Assembly: GCF_009832745.1 (NCBI RefSeq)
Contig: NZ_VRMJ01000005.1
Location: 62,001-126,000 of the forward strand
DNA length: 64,000 nt
Reading direction: 5' to 3'
Origin: Polaribacter septentrionalilitoris
GTDB taxonomy: Bacteria > Bacteroidota > Bacteroidia > Flavobacteriales > Flavobacteriaceae
The position numbers were made by a program, and so were the translations under genes. The notes below the pieces were generated by a model. That model was not told the DNA's origin. It did not search any database and was given only the letters and a program-made list of their open reading frames with translations. This document shows positions 27,407 through 36,276 of the stretch, in pieces (within the stretch, counting starts at the first letter, position 1; each line of letters starts with the position of its first letter).

Positions 27407-28462
27407 CTACTTCTCCTCATTAAAATAGACTTTATAGTATTTCATCTTCTTTTCTTCGTCATAACCTCTTTCTAAATATTCTGATGCTGCTTCTGGTGCA
27501 TCTACATCTAATTTAATATTGATGTTTGTATCTAGTTTAATTTCTGTTTTTAACTTACTTTTTTCCTTTTTTAAGACAACGCCAGAAACATCAAAATTAT
27601 TTCTAATCAAGACATCATTTAAGGTTTCGAAATGCTTTTTATAATCATCAAACAACTCTTTGTGTTTGTCTTCCTCAAAAATTTCGTCTTTAAAATTATG
27701 ATAATCTACAGCTTCATGTTCTTTAAAATAATCTACGGTATTTGCTAAGAAATTTCCTTGTTCGTGCATGCCCAATTCGGGTTTAATTACCTCTTCTGAA
27801 AACTCTTTACACAATTCTAAATAATTTTGAGTATGTGAATTATAATCGTCTGCTAATTTTACACCCAAAAAATTCTTAATCCAATATTGTGCATCGTAAT
27901 TGTTATTATCAACAGAAAAAACAACGGTACCTTCTGTGTCAGATGTATTTAAAATTAAACAACCTTTATCTATTTTTTTTGTTGAAATTCCTTTTTGAAC
28001 CACAACATCCCAACTTTCATTATCATCTAAATAGGTTTGAAAAAAATCGACTTTATTTTCAATTTTAAAAATTCCGATTCCTTCTGTTAAGACATCTTTG
28101 TATTCTAAGCCTTCGATAAAAACAACAATTACATCCCCTGTTTTAATTTGTGCAGAATTAGATTGTTCATACAAATGATTCACAAAATTCTTAGAGTATT
28201 CTATAAAAGTAGTTTCATCAGAAAAAACTTCTGTAGCATAGTTATTGAGCTCGTTTAAACGAACATCAGCATGATGGGTAAAACGATAACTTTGTGTTAA
28301 ACTTCCAAATGGTTTTAACAAGAAACTTTTCATTAAATCGTAACTTTCCTGATCAAAACGAATGAGATCTTCAGAAAACACATTATGACCACTATTAAAT
28401 TTATTAGCGACTTTATGTAAGATACATTTGGTAATTTCTGCTCTGGTTTTTTTAATCATCAT
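27407..28462 (-). CDS. Nucleoid-associated protein (37 kDa NdpA/YejK family)
   Basis: 351 residues resembling the NA37/NdpA family (PF04245): an N-terminal LHKV(A/G)N-type start region, a VVFIEGLEYKD strand, a C-terminal region with charged helices and a terminal YYKVYF strand. E. coli YejK associates with the nucleoid; the biochemical role in Bacteroidota is unknown. It sits alone, converging on lipB with heptamer arrays in between. Family assignment is from overall character, moderately confident. Confidence 0.78.
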   Translation of the reverse strand: MMIKKTRAEITKCILHKVANKFNSGHNVFSEDLIRFDQESYDLMKSFLLKPFGSLTQSYRFTHHADVRLNELNNYATEVFSDETTFIEYSKNFVNHLYEQSNSAQIKTGDVIVVFIEGLEYKDVLTEGIGIFKIENKVDFFQTYLDDNESWDVVVQKGISTKKIDKGCLILNTSDTEGTVVFSVDNNNYDAQYWIKNFLGVKLADDYNSHTQNYLELCKEFSEEVIKPELGMHEQGNFLANTVDYFKEHEAVDYHNFKDEIFEEDKHKELFDDYKKHFETLNDVLIRNNFDVSGVVLKKEKSKLKTEIKLDTNINIKLDVDAPEAASEYLERGYDEEKKMKYYKVYFNEEK

Positions 28463-28537
28463 TTGAAAATTTGAAACGTAAAAATAATTTAAGTTTTTAA
28501 ATAATTTGATGTTATTTCTGAAAGTTTATAAACAAGT

Positions 28538-28602
28538 TTAGTCCTGATTGAACCTTTCGTCAAGCTCAAGATAGGCTATCTGTCTGAGCTCTTTTGAGGA
28601 AG
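28538..28602. repeat. Mosaic palindromic intergenic element
   Basis: Between the nucleoid-protein gene start and the rnhB stop. It contains AGTCCTGATTGAACC, then TTTCGTCAAGCTCAAG (related to the CTTCGACAAGCTCAG element at 41003 and 48077), then GATAGGCTATC and GAGCTC short palindromes. It looks like a decayed copy of common Flavobacteriaceae intergenic repeats. Confidence 0.55.
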
Positions 28603-28636
28603 GAAAAAAGTGAGTAGTGAAAGTAGCAATTAGCTT

Positions 28637-29236
28637 CTAAAAATCTAGTTTCAGTTGTTCTGGTAATAATTTAAAAGATTTTCTGTGGTATTTTGTTGGC
28701 CCAAACTCACGAATTGCATTTCTGTGTTCTTTGGTAGGATAGCCTTTATTTTTCTGCCAATTATACATAGGGTATTCTTCATGAATTTTTGCCATATATT
28801 CATCTCTATATGTTTTTGCTAAAACTGATGCAGCAGCTATACTTAAGTATTTTGCATCGCCTTTTACAATAGTTTCATGCGGAATTTCTTTGTAGTTTTT
28901 AAACTTGTTTCCATCTACAATTATAAATTCTGGTTGTGTTTTTAGCATTGCTATAGAACGATGCATCCCAGTAATAGAAGCTTGCAAAACATTAATCTTG
29001 TCTACTTCTTCTTGCCAAACAAAAGAAACTGCAAATGCAATGGCATTTTCTTCTATAAAAGGCCTTAATTGATCCCTTCTTTTTTCAGACAATTGCTTAG
29101 AATCATTTAAAAATGGGTGCGAAAATTCTTTAGGTAAAATAACTGCTGCTGCTACAACTGGCCCAGATAAACATCCTCTACCAGCTTCGTCTGTACCTAC
29201 CTCTAAAGAAAAACCACTGTAATTAGATTTCAACAT
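28637..29236 (-). CDS. rnhB: Ribonuclease HII
   Basis: Cleaves RNA in RNA/DNA hybrids and at single ribonucleotides. The active-site box [13 protein letters not shown] contains Asp16 and Glu17, and the later aspartates ([17 protein letters not shown]) are in place. 199 residues, normal length. Divergent from the putative porin gene. Confidence 0.96.
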   Translation of the reverse strand: MLKSNYSGFSLEVGTDEAGRGCLSGPVVAAAVILPKEFSHPFLNDSKQLSEKRRDQLRPFIEENAIAFAVSFVWQEEVDKINVLQASITGMHRSIAMLKTQPEFIIVDGNKFKNYKEIPHETIVKGDAKYLSIAAASVLAKTYRDEYMAKIHEEYPMYNWQKNKGYPTKEHRNAIREFGPTKYHRKSFKLLPEQLKLDF

Positions 29237-29293
29237 CTTACAAATTAACAGATTTCCCCATAATTATTAACAACAATTTTCGTTTTATTATTT

Positions 29294-29301
29294 TACATTT
29301 G
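29294..29301 (+). promoter_or_regulatory. Putative -7 box for the porin gene
   Basis: TACATTTG followed by CCCTGCA, 17 nt before the start codon. It matches TAnnTTTG; the TTG element is not evident. Confidence 0.5.
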
Positions 29302-29318
29302 CCCTGCACAATCGTACT

Positions 29319-31280
29319 ATGAGTAAACAAGTATTTTTATTTGTCATTTTAACTTTCATTTCAATTCATATTGGTTTTTCTCAGGCTATTACAGGAAGAA
29401 CAGGTAGTGGACTTATTGGAACTCAACAAGATTCTATAAGTGGTTCTGGAGAAATTAAAGTAACCTTATCTGGAAAAACAAAATATACAGATTATAAAGT
29501 TTTTTCTCATCACAGAGATACAACTTACATAGATACTACGTTAACCATTCAAAAAGAATATAGATTCAACTACCTTAGAACTGATAATTTTGAGTTATTA
29601 GAGTTTCATAATCAAGGACAAACATTCACTAGTTTGGGGTATAATTTTGATAATTTAAATCTCTTTCCTGACATCGGTTTTTCTGCAAAACAGTTTAGTT
29701 ATTTAGAAATTGAAGACATTAAATACTACGAAGTTCCTACAACTACTTCAGAAATAATGTACAGAACTGGTTTACAACAAGGGCAAGTTTTGGATGCTTT
29801 GTTTACCTTAAATTTTTCACCAAGATTAAATGTATCTCTTTCTTATAAAGGACTTCGTTCTTTGGGTGCTTACAGAAGATCTTTGGTGAGTAATGGAAAT
29901 TTTAGAGGTGCTTTTCATTATAGAACTAAAGAAAATCAATATCAAATTAAAGGCCATATTACTACCCAAGATTTTTTTAATCAAGAAAGTGGTGGTTTAC
30001 CACAAAGTGAAATTGACAAATTTCAAGATGATGATCCAAATTTTGAAACCAGAGCAAGATTAGATGTAAATTTAAATGATGCCGAAAATCAATTTGATGG
30101 AAACAGAGTCTATATAAATCATAGCTACAAGTTGTTATCGAGTAAAGATAGTATTACCAAAAAAGATTTTAGCAATTTGAAAATTGGACATGTTCTTACT
30201 AGTGAAACCAAAATTTACAGTTTTACTCAACCTAGCAACTCTGATGTTTTTGGAAATGTAAGTGATGCAGGAGCAACCAATAACGAAGCAAAATCTCAAT
30301 TAAACAACAACGAATTTAATTTAGAATTTAATTCTAAATATGTTCTTGGTAAATTTAAAGCCAAAGTAAATCTTACCAATTATTCTTATGGTTATGATAG
30401 TATTTTAAACAGTAACAGTGCTGGGACTATTTCTAAAATTAAATTAGAAGGTAATGCCATTTCTGTAGGTGCAGATTGGAATGCAAGAATTAAAAACTTT
30501 AAATTAAATGCTACAGGAACACTTACTCCTGGAAATAGTAGATTATCAGGAAACTTTTTTAAAGGAGAAGCTGTGTATGAGAAAGACAGTGTTTTTTCTG
30601 TAAAAGGAAGTTTACTACTCAGTTCTAAATCACCAAACTTTAACACATTATTACACCAAAGTAAGTTTGATGATTACAATTGGCAAAACGATGCTTTTAG
30701 CAATGTAAACACTAGAAATTTAGGTTTTGATTTGCAGTCTAAATGGCTAAATGGCTCTGTACATCTTACCAATATAGACAACTACACCTATTTTGATGAA
30801 AATAATACTCCACAACAATTTCCAGATCAAATTGTATATTTAAAAGCGAAAGTAAATAAAGAGATAAAATATTGGAAATTAGCATTAGACAACACTATAA
30901 TGTATCAAAATGTAAGTAGTGGAAGTTCTGTATTTCGAGTTCCTGAACTTGTAACCAGAAACACATTATACTATACTGATTATTGGTTTAAAGGAAAACC
31001 AATGTTAGTAAATATTGGTGCTACGTTTAAGTACTTTACTAAATATCAAATGAATGCTTATAATCCATTATTATCTGAATTTACCATACAAAACACACAA
31101 GAAATAGGTTTTCCAACTGTTGATGTTTTCTTTAATGCGCAAGTAAGAAGAACTCGTTTATATTTTAAAATTGATAACGTCACCTCTGGTTTTGGACCTA
31201 AGAATTATTTCTCAGCACCAAATTATCCTTACAGGGATTTTACAATACGTTTTGGTTTGGTTTGGAATTGGTTTATATAA
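29319..31280 (+). CDS. Putative beta-barrel porin of Bacteroidota type
   Basis: 653 residues with a signal peptide (about 1-21, ending GFSQ), then a region with the RTGSGL and YRFNYLRTDNFELLEF pattern seen in the 'putative porin' family PF14121. A long series of amphipathic strands follows, ending in WNWFI with aromatic C-terminal residues typical of outer-membrane barrels. Predicted to sit in the outer membrane; substrate unknown. Monocistronic. Confidence 0.8.
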   Translation: MSKQVFLFVILTFISIHIGFSQAITGRTGSGLIGTQQDSISGSGEIKVTLSGKTKYTDYKVFSHHRDTTYIDTTLTIQKEYRFNYLRTDNFELLEFHNQGQTFTSLGYNFDNLNLFPDIGFSAKQFSYLEIEDIKYYEVPTTTSEIMYRTGLQQGQVLDALFTLNFSPRLNVSLSYKGLRSLGAYRRSLVSNGNFRGAFHYRTKENQYQIKGHITTQDFFNQESGGLPQSEIDKFQDDDPNFETRARLDVNLNDAENQFDGNRVYINHSYKLLSSKDSITKKDFSNLKIGHVLTSETKIYSFTQPSNSDVFGNVSDAGATNNEAKSQLNNNEFNLEFNSKYVLGKFKAKVNLTNYSYGYDSILNSNSAGTISKIKLEGNAISVGADWNARIKNFKLNATGTLTPGNSRLSGNFFKGEAVYEKDSVFSVKGSLLLSSKSPNFNTLLHQSKFDDYNWQNDAFSNVNTRNLGFDLQSKWLNGSVHLTNIDNYTYFDENNTPQQFPDQIVYLKAKVNKEIKYWKLALDNTIMYQNVSSGSSVFRVPELVTRNTLYYTDYWFKGKPMLVNIGATFKYFTKYQMNAYNPLLSEFTIQNTQEIGFPTVDVFFNAQVRRTRLYFKIDNVTSGFGPKNYFSAPNYPYRDFTIRFGLVWNWFI

Positions 31281-31370
31281 AAGCCTATCCTAAATCCTTC
31301 CCAAAGGGAAAGACTTTTAGTAAATTTGAGAATAAAAATAAAATCATTAAAGTAAAAGTATATAATACAA

Positions 31371-31418
31371 TGTCACTTCGAGTGATTTTTGAAGAATGAA
31401 AAAATTATATCGAGAAGT
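31371..31418. repeat. Dispersed intergenic repeat, copy 2 (family shared with 9998-10053)
   Basis: TGTCACTTCGAGTGATTT to ATCGAGAAGT, nearly identical to the minus-strand sequence in the ilvB-ilvN spacer. It lies directly upstream of the 78-residue membrane protein gene and makes an artificial N-terminal extension of its reading frame. Confidence 0.8.
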
Positions 31419-31424
31419 TTTAAA

Positions 31425-31661
31425 ATGAAAAATCAACTTAAAAACAACTGGAAACTCTTTTTAATGGCAAGTTTAACTTTAGGTTTAGCGCCTTTTAATC
31501 CGCCACATATTTGGGGTAAAATTCAATGGATTTTAGGCGGAAATGCTTTTTCTGGTAAAGATGCAATGCAAGCACAAGATTGGTTTGATGTTGTATTGCA
31601 TGGAACTCCATGGGTTTTCTTGATAATTTCTTTAGTTCTAAACCTTATCAAAAAGAAATAA
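31425..31661 (+). CDS. Small membrane protein, unknown function
   Basis: 78 residues from ATG 31425; the frame is open back to a TTG at 31389, but that part is dispersed-repeat DNA, so I choose the internal ATG. Two hydrophobic segments (about 10-28 and 53-72) and a positively charged KKK end suggest an inner-membrane protein. No family recognised. Its stop is directly followed by the stop of the convergent GNAT gene. Confidence 0.65.
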   Translation: MKNQLKNNWKLFLMASLTLGLAPFNPPHIWGKIQWILGGNAFSGKDAMQAQDWFDVVLHGTPWVFLIISLVLNLIKKK

Positions 31662-32120
31662 TTACATATTCTCTAGAATTTCAAACTCCATTTCTGGTAA
31701 AAATCTACCTAGAATTGAACTCTCTCTTTCTGCAATAATTTTAAAACCATGTTTTTCATAAAATGATTTTGCATTTGGGTCTGATAAGACATTTATAATT
31801 GCAGAACTACCTTCAAGACAATAATCTTTTGCATGGTTTAGTAATTTTGTACCTAAACCTTGATTGATAAATTTAGGTGATACAAATAAAAACTCTAAAA
31901 AACTGGTTCTAATATTGGCTCTGTTTAAAATGTAAAAGCCAGCAATTTCATTATCAAGAACGTATTTGTAAATGTTCCATTCTTGGAACATTTTTGGTGT
32001 TACAGTTAAATCTTCTCTCCAACTTTCTATCAACTCATTAGAATATCCCCAAAAAGCTTTAGATTGTATAGCAATTTCAGTTAATTGTTTTGCATCAGAA
32101 ACAGTAGCTTTAACAATCAT
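31662..32120 (-). CDS. GNAT-family N-acetyltransferase
   Basis: 152 residues with the GNAT core: acetyl-CoA-binding motif QGLGTKLL at about 105-112, preceded by the beta4 strand FLEFLFVSPKF, and followed by SFYEKHGFKII. Substrate unknown. Its start is 1 nt from the stop of the upstream antiporter gene, so the two are likely co-transcribed. Confidence 0.88.
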   Translation of the reverse strand: MIVKATVSDAKQLTEIAIQSKAFWGYSNELIESWREDLTVTPKMFQEWNIYKYVLDNEIAGFYILNRANIRTSFLEFLFVSPKFINQGLGTKLLNHAKDYCLEGSSAIINVLSDPNAKSFYEKHGFKIIAERESSILGRFLPEMEFEILENM

Positions 32121-32121
32121 T

Positions 32122-33591
32122 TTATTTCTTAACCAATTGACGAATCTTAATGTTTAACGCCGCAAAAAGTAAGGTGGTAAACGGACTTAAATAATTGAAG
32201 ATTGCATAAACAAAATAATCTGCTACAGAAACTCCCAAAACTCCAGATTGATAAGCGCCACAGGTATTCCAAGGAATTAAAACCGAAGTTACTGTTCCAG
32301 AATCTTCTAAAGTTCTACTTAAATTTTCAGGCGCTAAACCTTTATCTTCATATGCTTTTTTAAACATTTTACCTGGAATTACCAAAGCCAAATATTGATC
32401 TGAGGCTATTACATTTAATCCCAAACAACTAATTACAGTACTGGCAAACAATCCAAAAACTGAACTCGCTACTGCCAATAAACTTTTGGTGATTTTTGCC
32501 AAGGCTCCTATAGCATCCATAATTCCACCAAAAACCATAGCACAGACAATTAAGAAAATGGTCCATAACATTCCGTTCATACCTCCAGAAGCAAAAAGTT
32601 CTGTCAATTTTTCATTATCTGTTTGAATTTGAATATCCGTTAAAACTGAATTGATAATAGTGCCTATTTTAGAATCTGACAAGCTTGTTAATACATCACT
32701 TTGAAAAATAAGAGCAAAAACAGCTGCCAATACTACTCCTGCACCTAAAGCAATTAAAGGTTTTGTTTTCTTTAAAATCATTGCGATAACAAGAACAGGC
32801 ACAACAAATAACCAAGGTGTAATGTTAAAGGTATTGTCTATAGAAAGTAATAAATTACTAACATCTGTACTTCCAGTAGTTTCTGTAGTTGCACTTAAAA
32901 TAGCAAACACAATTAATGTAACTAAAATAGTAGGCACAGTTGTAAACGCCATGTATTTGATATGGGTAAACAAGTCTGTTCCTGCCATTGCTGGTGCCAA
33001 ATTTGTAGTATCAGAAAGTGGTGACATTTTATCACCAAAATACGCTCCAGAAATTACTGCTCCAGCAATCATTCCTGTTGGTATTCCTAATGCACTCCCA
33101 ATACCAACTAAGGCAATTCCAACTGTTGCAGAAGTTGTCCAAGAGCTTCCTGTAGCTATTGAAATTATAGCTGCAATAATTACTGAGGCTGGTAAAAATA
33201 TTTCAGGACTTAGCACTTGCAATCCATAATAAACCATTGCAGGTATAATTCCGCTAACCAACCAGGTTCCTGCTAAAGCTCCTACTAAAAAAAGAATCAT
33301 AATAGGTACAAAAACACTTTTCCAGTTTTCCCAAACTTCTGTGAGCATTGTCTTTAAGCTAACTTTATTAAAAAAACCTACAGCTGCTGCAACTACCCCA
33401 CCCAGTAATAAAATATATTGATTGGTATAGGCTCCAAACCATTCTTGACCATCAACAAAAAAGATATTATATGCCAATAAACACATCAAAATAACAACAG
33501 GAATCATAGATTCTAACAAATTCAACTCTTTATTGTCTATTATTTTTTGATCTTCAATATCTATTTCTGAAAGATTTTTTTGGTCTTGCAT
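32122..33591 (-). CDS. nhaC: Na+/H+ antiporter, NhaC family
   Basis: 489 residues with about 12 membrane segments. The conserved NhaC regions are visible: SSWTTSATVGIALVGIG (about 150), SGAYFGDKMSPLSDTTNLAP (about 185) and PWNTCGAY (about 435). It exchanges Na+ for H+ (or malate/lactate-linked exchange in some members) at the inner membrane, which suits a marine bacterium. The GNAT gene follows directly. Confidence 0.92.
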   Translation of the reverse strand: MQDQKNLSEIDIEDQKIIDNKELNLLESMIPVVILMCLLAYNIFFVDGQEWFGAYTNQYILLLGGVVAAAVGFFNKVSLKTMLTEVWENWKSVFVPIMILFLVGALAGTWLVSGIIPAMVYYGLQVLSPEIFLPASVIIAAIISIATGSSWTTSATVGIALVGIGSALGIPTGMIAGAVISGAYFGDKMSPLSDTTNLAPAMAGTDLFTHIKYMAFTTVPTILVTLIVFAILSATTETTGSTDVSNLLLSIDNTFNITPWLFVVPVLVIAMILKKTKPLIALGAGVVLAAVFALIFQSDVLTSLSDSKIGTIINSVLTDIQIQTDNEKLTELFASGGMNGMLWTIFLIVCAMVFGGIMDAIGALAKITKSLLAVASSVFGLFASTVISCLGLNVIASDQYLALVIPGKMFKKAYEDKGLAPENLSRTLEDSGTVTSVLIPWNTCGAYQSGVLGVSVADYFVYAIFNYLSPFTTLLFAALNIKIRQLVKK

Positions 33592-33658
33592 TCCTTAATT
33601 TTTTTGTCTTGTAATGTTACGATTTTACAAGATGTTATGCAAATTGATTCTGATAACT

Positions 33659-33666
33659 TACTTTTG
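33659..33666 (+). promoter_or_regulatory. Putative -7 box for the DUF457-type gene
   Basis: TACTTTTG followed by CGAGA, 5 nt before the ATG. It is a good match to TAnnTTTG but so close to the start codon that the mRNA would be nearly leaderless. Confidence 0.4.
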
Positions 33667-33671
33667 CGAGA

Positions 33672-34694
33672 ATGGATTCTTTAACTCAAATTATTTTGGG
33701 TGCTGCTTGTGGTGAGATTGCACTTGGTAAAAAAATTGGAAACAAGGCATTATTATTTGGCGCAATTGGAGGTACAATTCCAGATTTAGATGTTTTTGTT
33801 GGGCGCTGGTTCTACAATAATGAAATAGAAGCCATGGCTTTTCACAGAGGGTTTATGCATTCTATTCTCTTTGCAGTTTTAGGTTGTTTTCTCTTTGGAT
33901 GGGTAACTTATAAGCTTTATAATACAGGAAAAAGAAAAGACACAACAACTCAAAAAAATTGGATATGGCTCTTCTTTTTATCCATTTTTACACATCCGCT
34001 TTTAGATTGTTTTACACCTTATGGTACACAATTATTTGCTCCTTTTTCAGATTACAGAGTTGCCTTTAATAACATCTCTGTTGTAGACCCTTTATATACA
34101 GTTCCGTTTTTAATCTGTTTGATTATTATGATGTTTTTTAAAAGAACTAAAACTCGTAGAACTTGGTGGTTAAAAACCGGAATTTACATTAGCAGTGCCT
34201 ATATGGTTTTTACCATTTTTAATAAGTTATATATAGATTCCGTTTTTAATACATCTTTTAAAAAAGCAAACATTTCTTATCAGCGTTTTTCTGCTCAACC
34301 TACAATTTTAAATAACATTTTATGGTATGCTGTTGCAGAAACCAAAACCCAATATCACTTGGCTTTTTATTCTCTGTTAGACAAAAATAATGTTGCAGAA
34401 AATATGATTACTGTTGAAAAAAATCACGATTTGATAGATATGTCTGATGATAATTTACAAACCTTAGCTTGGTTTAGTAATCATTATTACAATCTTTCTA
34501 AAAAAGAAAAAGTGGGTACGTATAGGTATGTAGATTTACGTTACCCAATGTTAAATCCTGAAGATCCAAGCACATCAGTTTTTAATTTCACCATCTTTTT
34601 TGAAAATGGAAAATGGGATATTCTGCCTTTTGATGGAACTCCTCCAAACAAAGAAGATTTTAGCAAGTTTATTGAACAAATTAAAGGTATTTAG
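33672..34694 (+). CDS. Membrane-bound metal-dependent hydrolase, YdjM/DUF457 family
   Basis: 340 residues. The N-terminal half has about five membrane segments with the conserved acidic/His motifs DSLTQ (2-6), PDLD (about 37-40) and HRGFMHS (about 58-64), and a later HPLLDCFTPYG. This is the pattern of the YdjM-like 'metal-dependent hydrolase' membrane family. The C-terminal 170 residues are soluble. Biochemical activity is unproven in this family. Monocistronic and convergent with the PLP enzyme gene. Confidence 0.82.
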   Translation: MDSLTQIILGAACGEIALGKKIGNKALLFGAIGGTIPDLDVFVGRWFYNNEIEAMAFHRGFMHSILFAVLGCFLFGWVTYKLYNTGKRKDTTTQKNWIWLFFLSIFTHPLLDCFTPYGTQLFAPFSDYRVAFNNISVVDPLYTVPFLICLIIMMFFKRTKTRRTWWLKTGIYISSAYMVFTIFNKLYIDSVFNTSFKKANISYQRFSAQPTILNNILWYAVAETKTQYHLAFYSLLDKNNVAENMITVEKNHDLIDMSDDNLQTLAWFSNHYYNLSKKEKVGTYRYVDLRYPMLNPEDPSTSVFNFTIFFENGKWDILPFDGTPPNKEDFSKFIEQIKGI

Positions 34695-34748
34695 TTTTTT
34701 TAACCACATAGAAACATAGAGAACATAATTGTAATTATATAAAAGAAA

Positions 34749-34781
34749 AGACTCTTCAGGTTTTAAAAACCTGAAAGGTCT
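34749..34781. terminator. Long palindromic hairpin in convergent interval
   Basis: A nearly perfect stem of about 16 bp: AGACTCTTCAGGTTTT pairs with the complement ending AAGGTCT with one mismatch. TTCAGG and CCTGAA are the central arms. It probably serves as a bidirectional terminator between convergent genes. Similar CAGGTTTTAAAACCTG palindromes are common in Flavobacteriaceae, from memory and not checked here. Confidence 0.6.
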
Positions 34782-34826
34782 GAAATTACTATTTTTTTAA
34801 TAACTTCCTTTTTGAGTTTTCTATAC

Positions 34827-34914
34827 GCGTTAAGGATTGAAGCGGCATCCTTTTTTCATTTTCAGAAAAAAGATATAGCGGAAAGCCTGACCACGCTTTT
34901 TTGCGTGGTAACGC
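34827..34914. repeat. Multi-stem structured intergenic element
   Basis: An outer stem GCGTTA (34827-34832) with TAACGC (34909-34914) encloses several hairpins. These are GGAT/ATCC (34834-34850), CTTTTTTC/GAAAAAAG (34850-34872) and a perfect CCACGC/GCGTGG hairpin (34891-34908). The internal phrases GGATTGAAGCGGCATCC and GATATAGCGGAAAGCC are ones I recall as recurrent in Flavobacteriaceae intergenic regions. The element begins 11 nt after the stop of the minus-strand PLP enzyme gene. Confidence 0.65.
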
Positions 34915-34924
34915 TCGAATAATT

Positions 34925-36124
34925 TTATAAAACCCCTACTTGTTCCATACACGTTTTCATCATTTGATAGGTACGTTCAATATCATTATCTAACCCAATA
35001 GAAAATCGAATCAATCCATCACTTAAACCCATTTCTTTTTGTTCTTCTTCAGGGATTTCAGATGAAGTAGAACTTCCAGGAGCAGAAAATAAGGTTTTAT
35101 AAAACCCTAAACTTACTGCCAAGTAACCTAAGTTATTGTGTTGCATTAACTCCATCAATTCATTGGCTTTTTCTAAAGACCCAACATCAATAGTTAGCAT
35201 TCCACCAAAACCATATTCTGTATTCATCATACTTTTAAAGAGTTCATGAGAAGGATGAGATGCTAAACTAGGATACACTGTTTTTAATCCATCATTTTGG
35301 AACTTTTCAGCCAAATAATTCGCATTATAACTGTGTTGTTTCATTCTGATGTGTAAAGTTCTGAGATTCTTTAAAACAGATGCTGCTCGTAAACTATCCA
35401 TTGTTGAACCTAACAACATGCTTGCACCATCATTTACATTTCGTAAATCATTGATGAATTCTTGCGTACCACAAACCACACCTCCAACCGTATCTGAAGA
35501 ACCGTTGATAAATTTTGTTAGACTATGGCAAACAATATCAGCACCCAATTTTGCAGGAGAGATTGACAATGGCGAAAAGGTATTATCTACCACTAATTTT
35601 AAATTGTATTTTTTGGCTAAAACTGATAATCCTTTGATATCAGCAACCTCTAATAACGGATTACTGACAGACTCACAATACAAAACTTTGGTGTTTGCTG
35701 TAATTGCATTTTCTACAACAGCTAATTTTGTGATATCAACAAATTTTGTTTTTATTCCAAGTTTTGGCGTAAAGTTTTTTAAGAATGCATACGTTCCTCC
35801 ATAAATAGTTCTGCTCGAAACAATTTCATCTCCAGCATTACATAATTGCAATAAAACTGGAGTTATAGCTCCCATACCTGATGCTGCAACATTTGCAGTT
35901 TCTGTACCTTCCATTGCTGCTAAGGCTTCGCCTAAATATAGGTTTGATGGTGATGAATGACGTGAATATAAATAGCAACCGTCAGCATTTCCTTCAAATG
36001 TATCAAACATTGTTTTTGCGGATAAAAACGTGTAGGTTGATGAGTCTGAAATAGAAGGATTTACACCTCCAAATTCTCCAAAATATTGTAAATCTTGAAT
36101 TTTTTCTGCTGGATTGAATTTCAT
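34925..36124 (-). CDS. Cys/Met-metabolism PLP-dependent enzyme (methionine gamma-lyase-like)
   Basis: 399 residues, gamma-family of fold-type I PLP enzymes. The Schiff-base lysine is Lys204 in HSLTKFINGSSD, with the upstream YCESVSNPLLEV and VVDNTFSP strands. The family includes methionine gamma-lyase, cystathionine gamma-synthase, cystathionine gamma-lyase and O-acetylhomoserine sulfhydrylase, which cannot be separated safely by eye. The divergent Lrp/AsnC regulator next door points to an amino-acid-responsive, probably catabolic role, which favours a lyase. Confidence 0.8.
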   Translation of the reverse strand: MKFNPAEKIQDLQYFGEFGGVNPSISDSSTYTFLSAKTMFDTFEGNADGCYLYSRHSSPSNLYLGEALAAMEGTETANVAASGMGAITPVLLQLCNAGDEIVSSRTIYGGTYAFLKNFTPKLGIKTKFVDITKLAVVENAITANTKVLYCESVSNPLLEVADIKGLSVLAKKYNLKLVVDNTFSPLSISPAKLGADIVCHSLTKFINGSSDTVGGVVCGTQEFINDLRNVNDGASMLLGSTMDSLRAASVLKNLRTLHIRMKQHSYNANYLAEKFQNDGLKTVYPSLASHPSHELFKSMMNTEYGFGGMLTIDVGSLEKANELMELMQHNNLGYLAVSLGFYKTLFSAPGSSTSSEIPEEEQKEMGLSDGLIRFSIGLDNDIERTYQMMKTCMEQVGVL

Positions 36125-36144
36125 AATACTTGTGTTTTATCACA

Positions 36145-36175
36145 CAAAAGTAAACTTCATTAGAAAATTAATCAA
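36145..36175 (-). promoter_or_regulatory. Promoter of the PLP enzyme gene
   Basis: Minus-strand TTG (36173-36175), 20 nt, TACTTTTG (36145-36152): a full match to the Bacteroidota consensus, ending 20 nt before the start codon. Confidence 0.7.
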
Positions 36176-36208
36176 CCAAAACTATATAATTTAGATTTTT
36201 TTTCTAAT
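36159..36208. promoter_or_regulatory. Candidate Lrp/AsnC operator (inverted repeat)
   Basis: Perfect 9-nt arms ATTAGAAAA (36159-36167) and TTTTCTAAT (36200-36208), 32 nt apart. One arm lies between the -33 and -7 elements of the PLP enzyme promoter; the other overlaps the -7 box of the regulator gene. Its position and symmetry suit a protein that controls both divergent promoters. Confidence 0.5.
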
Positions 36209-36212
36209 TTTG
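36205..36212 (+). promoter_or_regulatory. Putative -7 box of the Lrp/AsnC regulator gene
   Basis: TAATTTTG, 64 nt upstream of the start codon. No clear TTG is present. Confidence 0.45.
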
Positions 36213-36276
36213 AATTACTATTTAATTTAAAAAACTAATTTAAGTGTCATAATCATCCATTTTTAGAAAATTTACA

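Noticed and set aside
31389..31424. N-terminal extension of the small membrane protein from a TTG codon
   Set aside because: These bases belong to a dispersed intergenic repeat that also occurs at about 10.0 kb, so they are unlikely to be coding.
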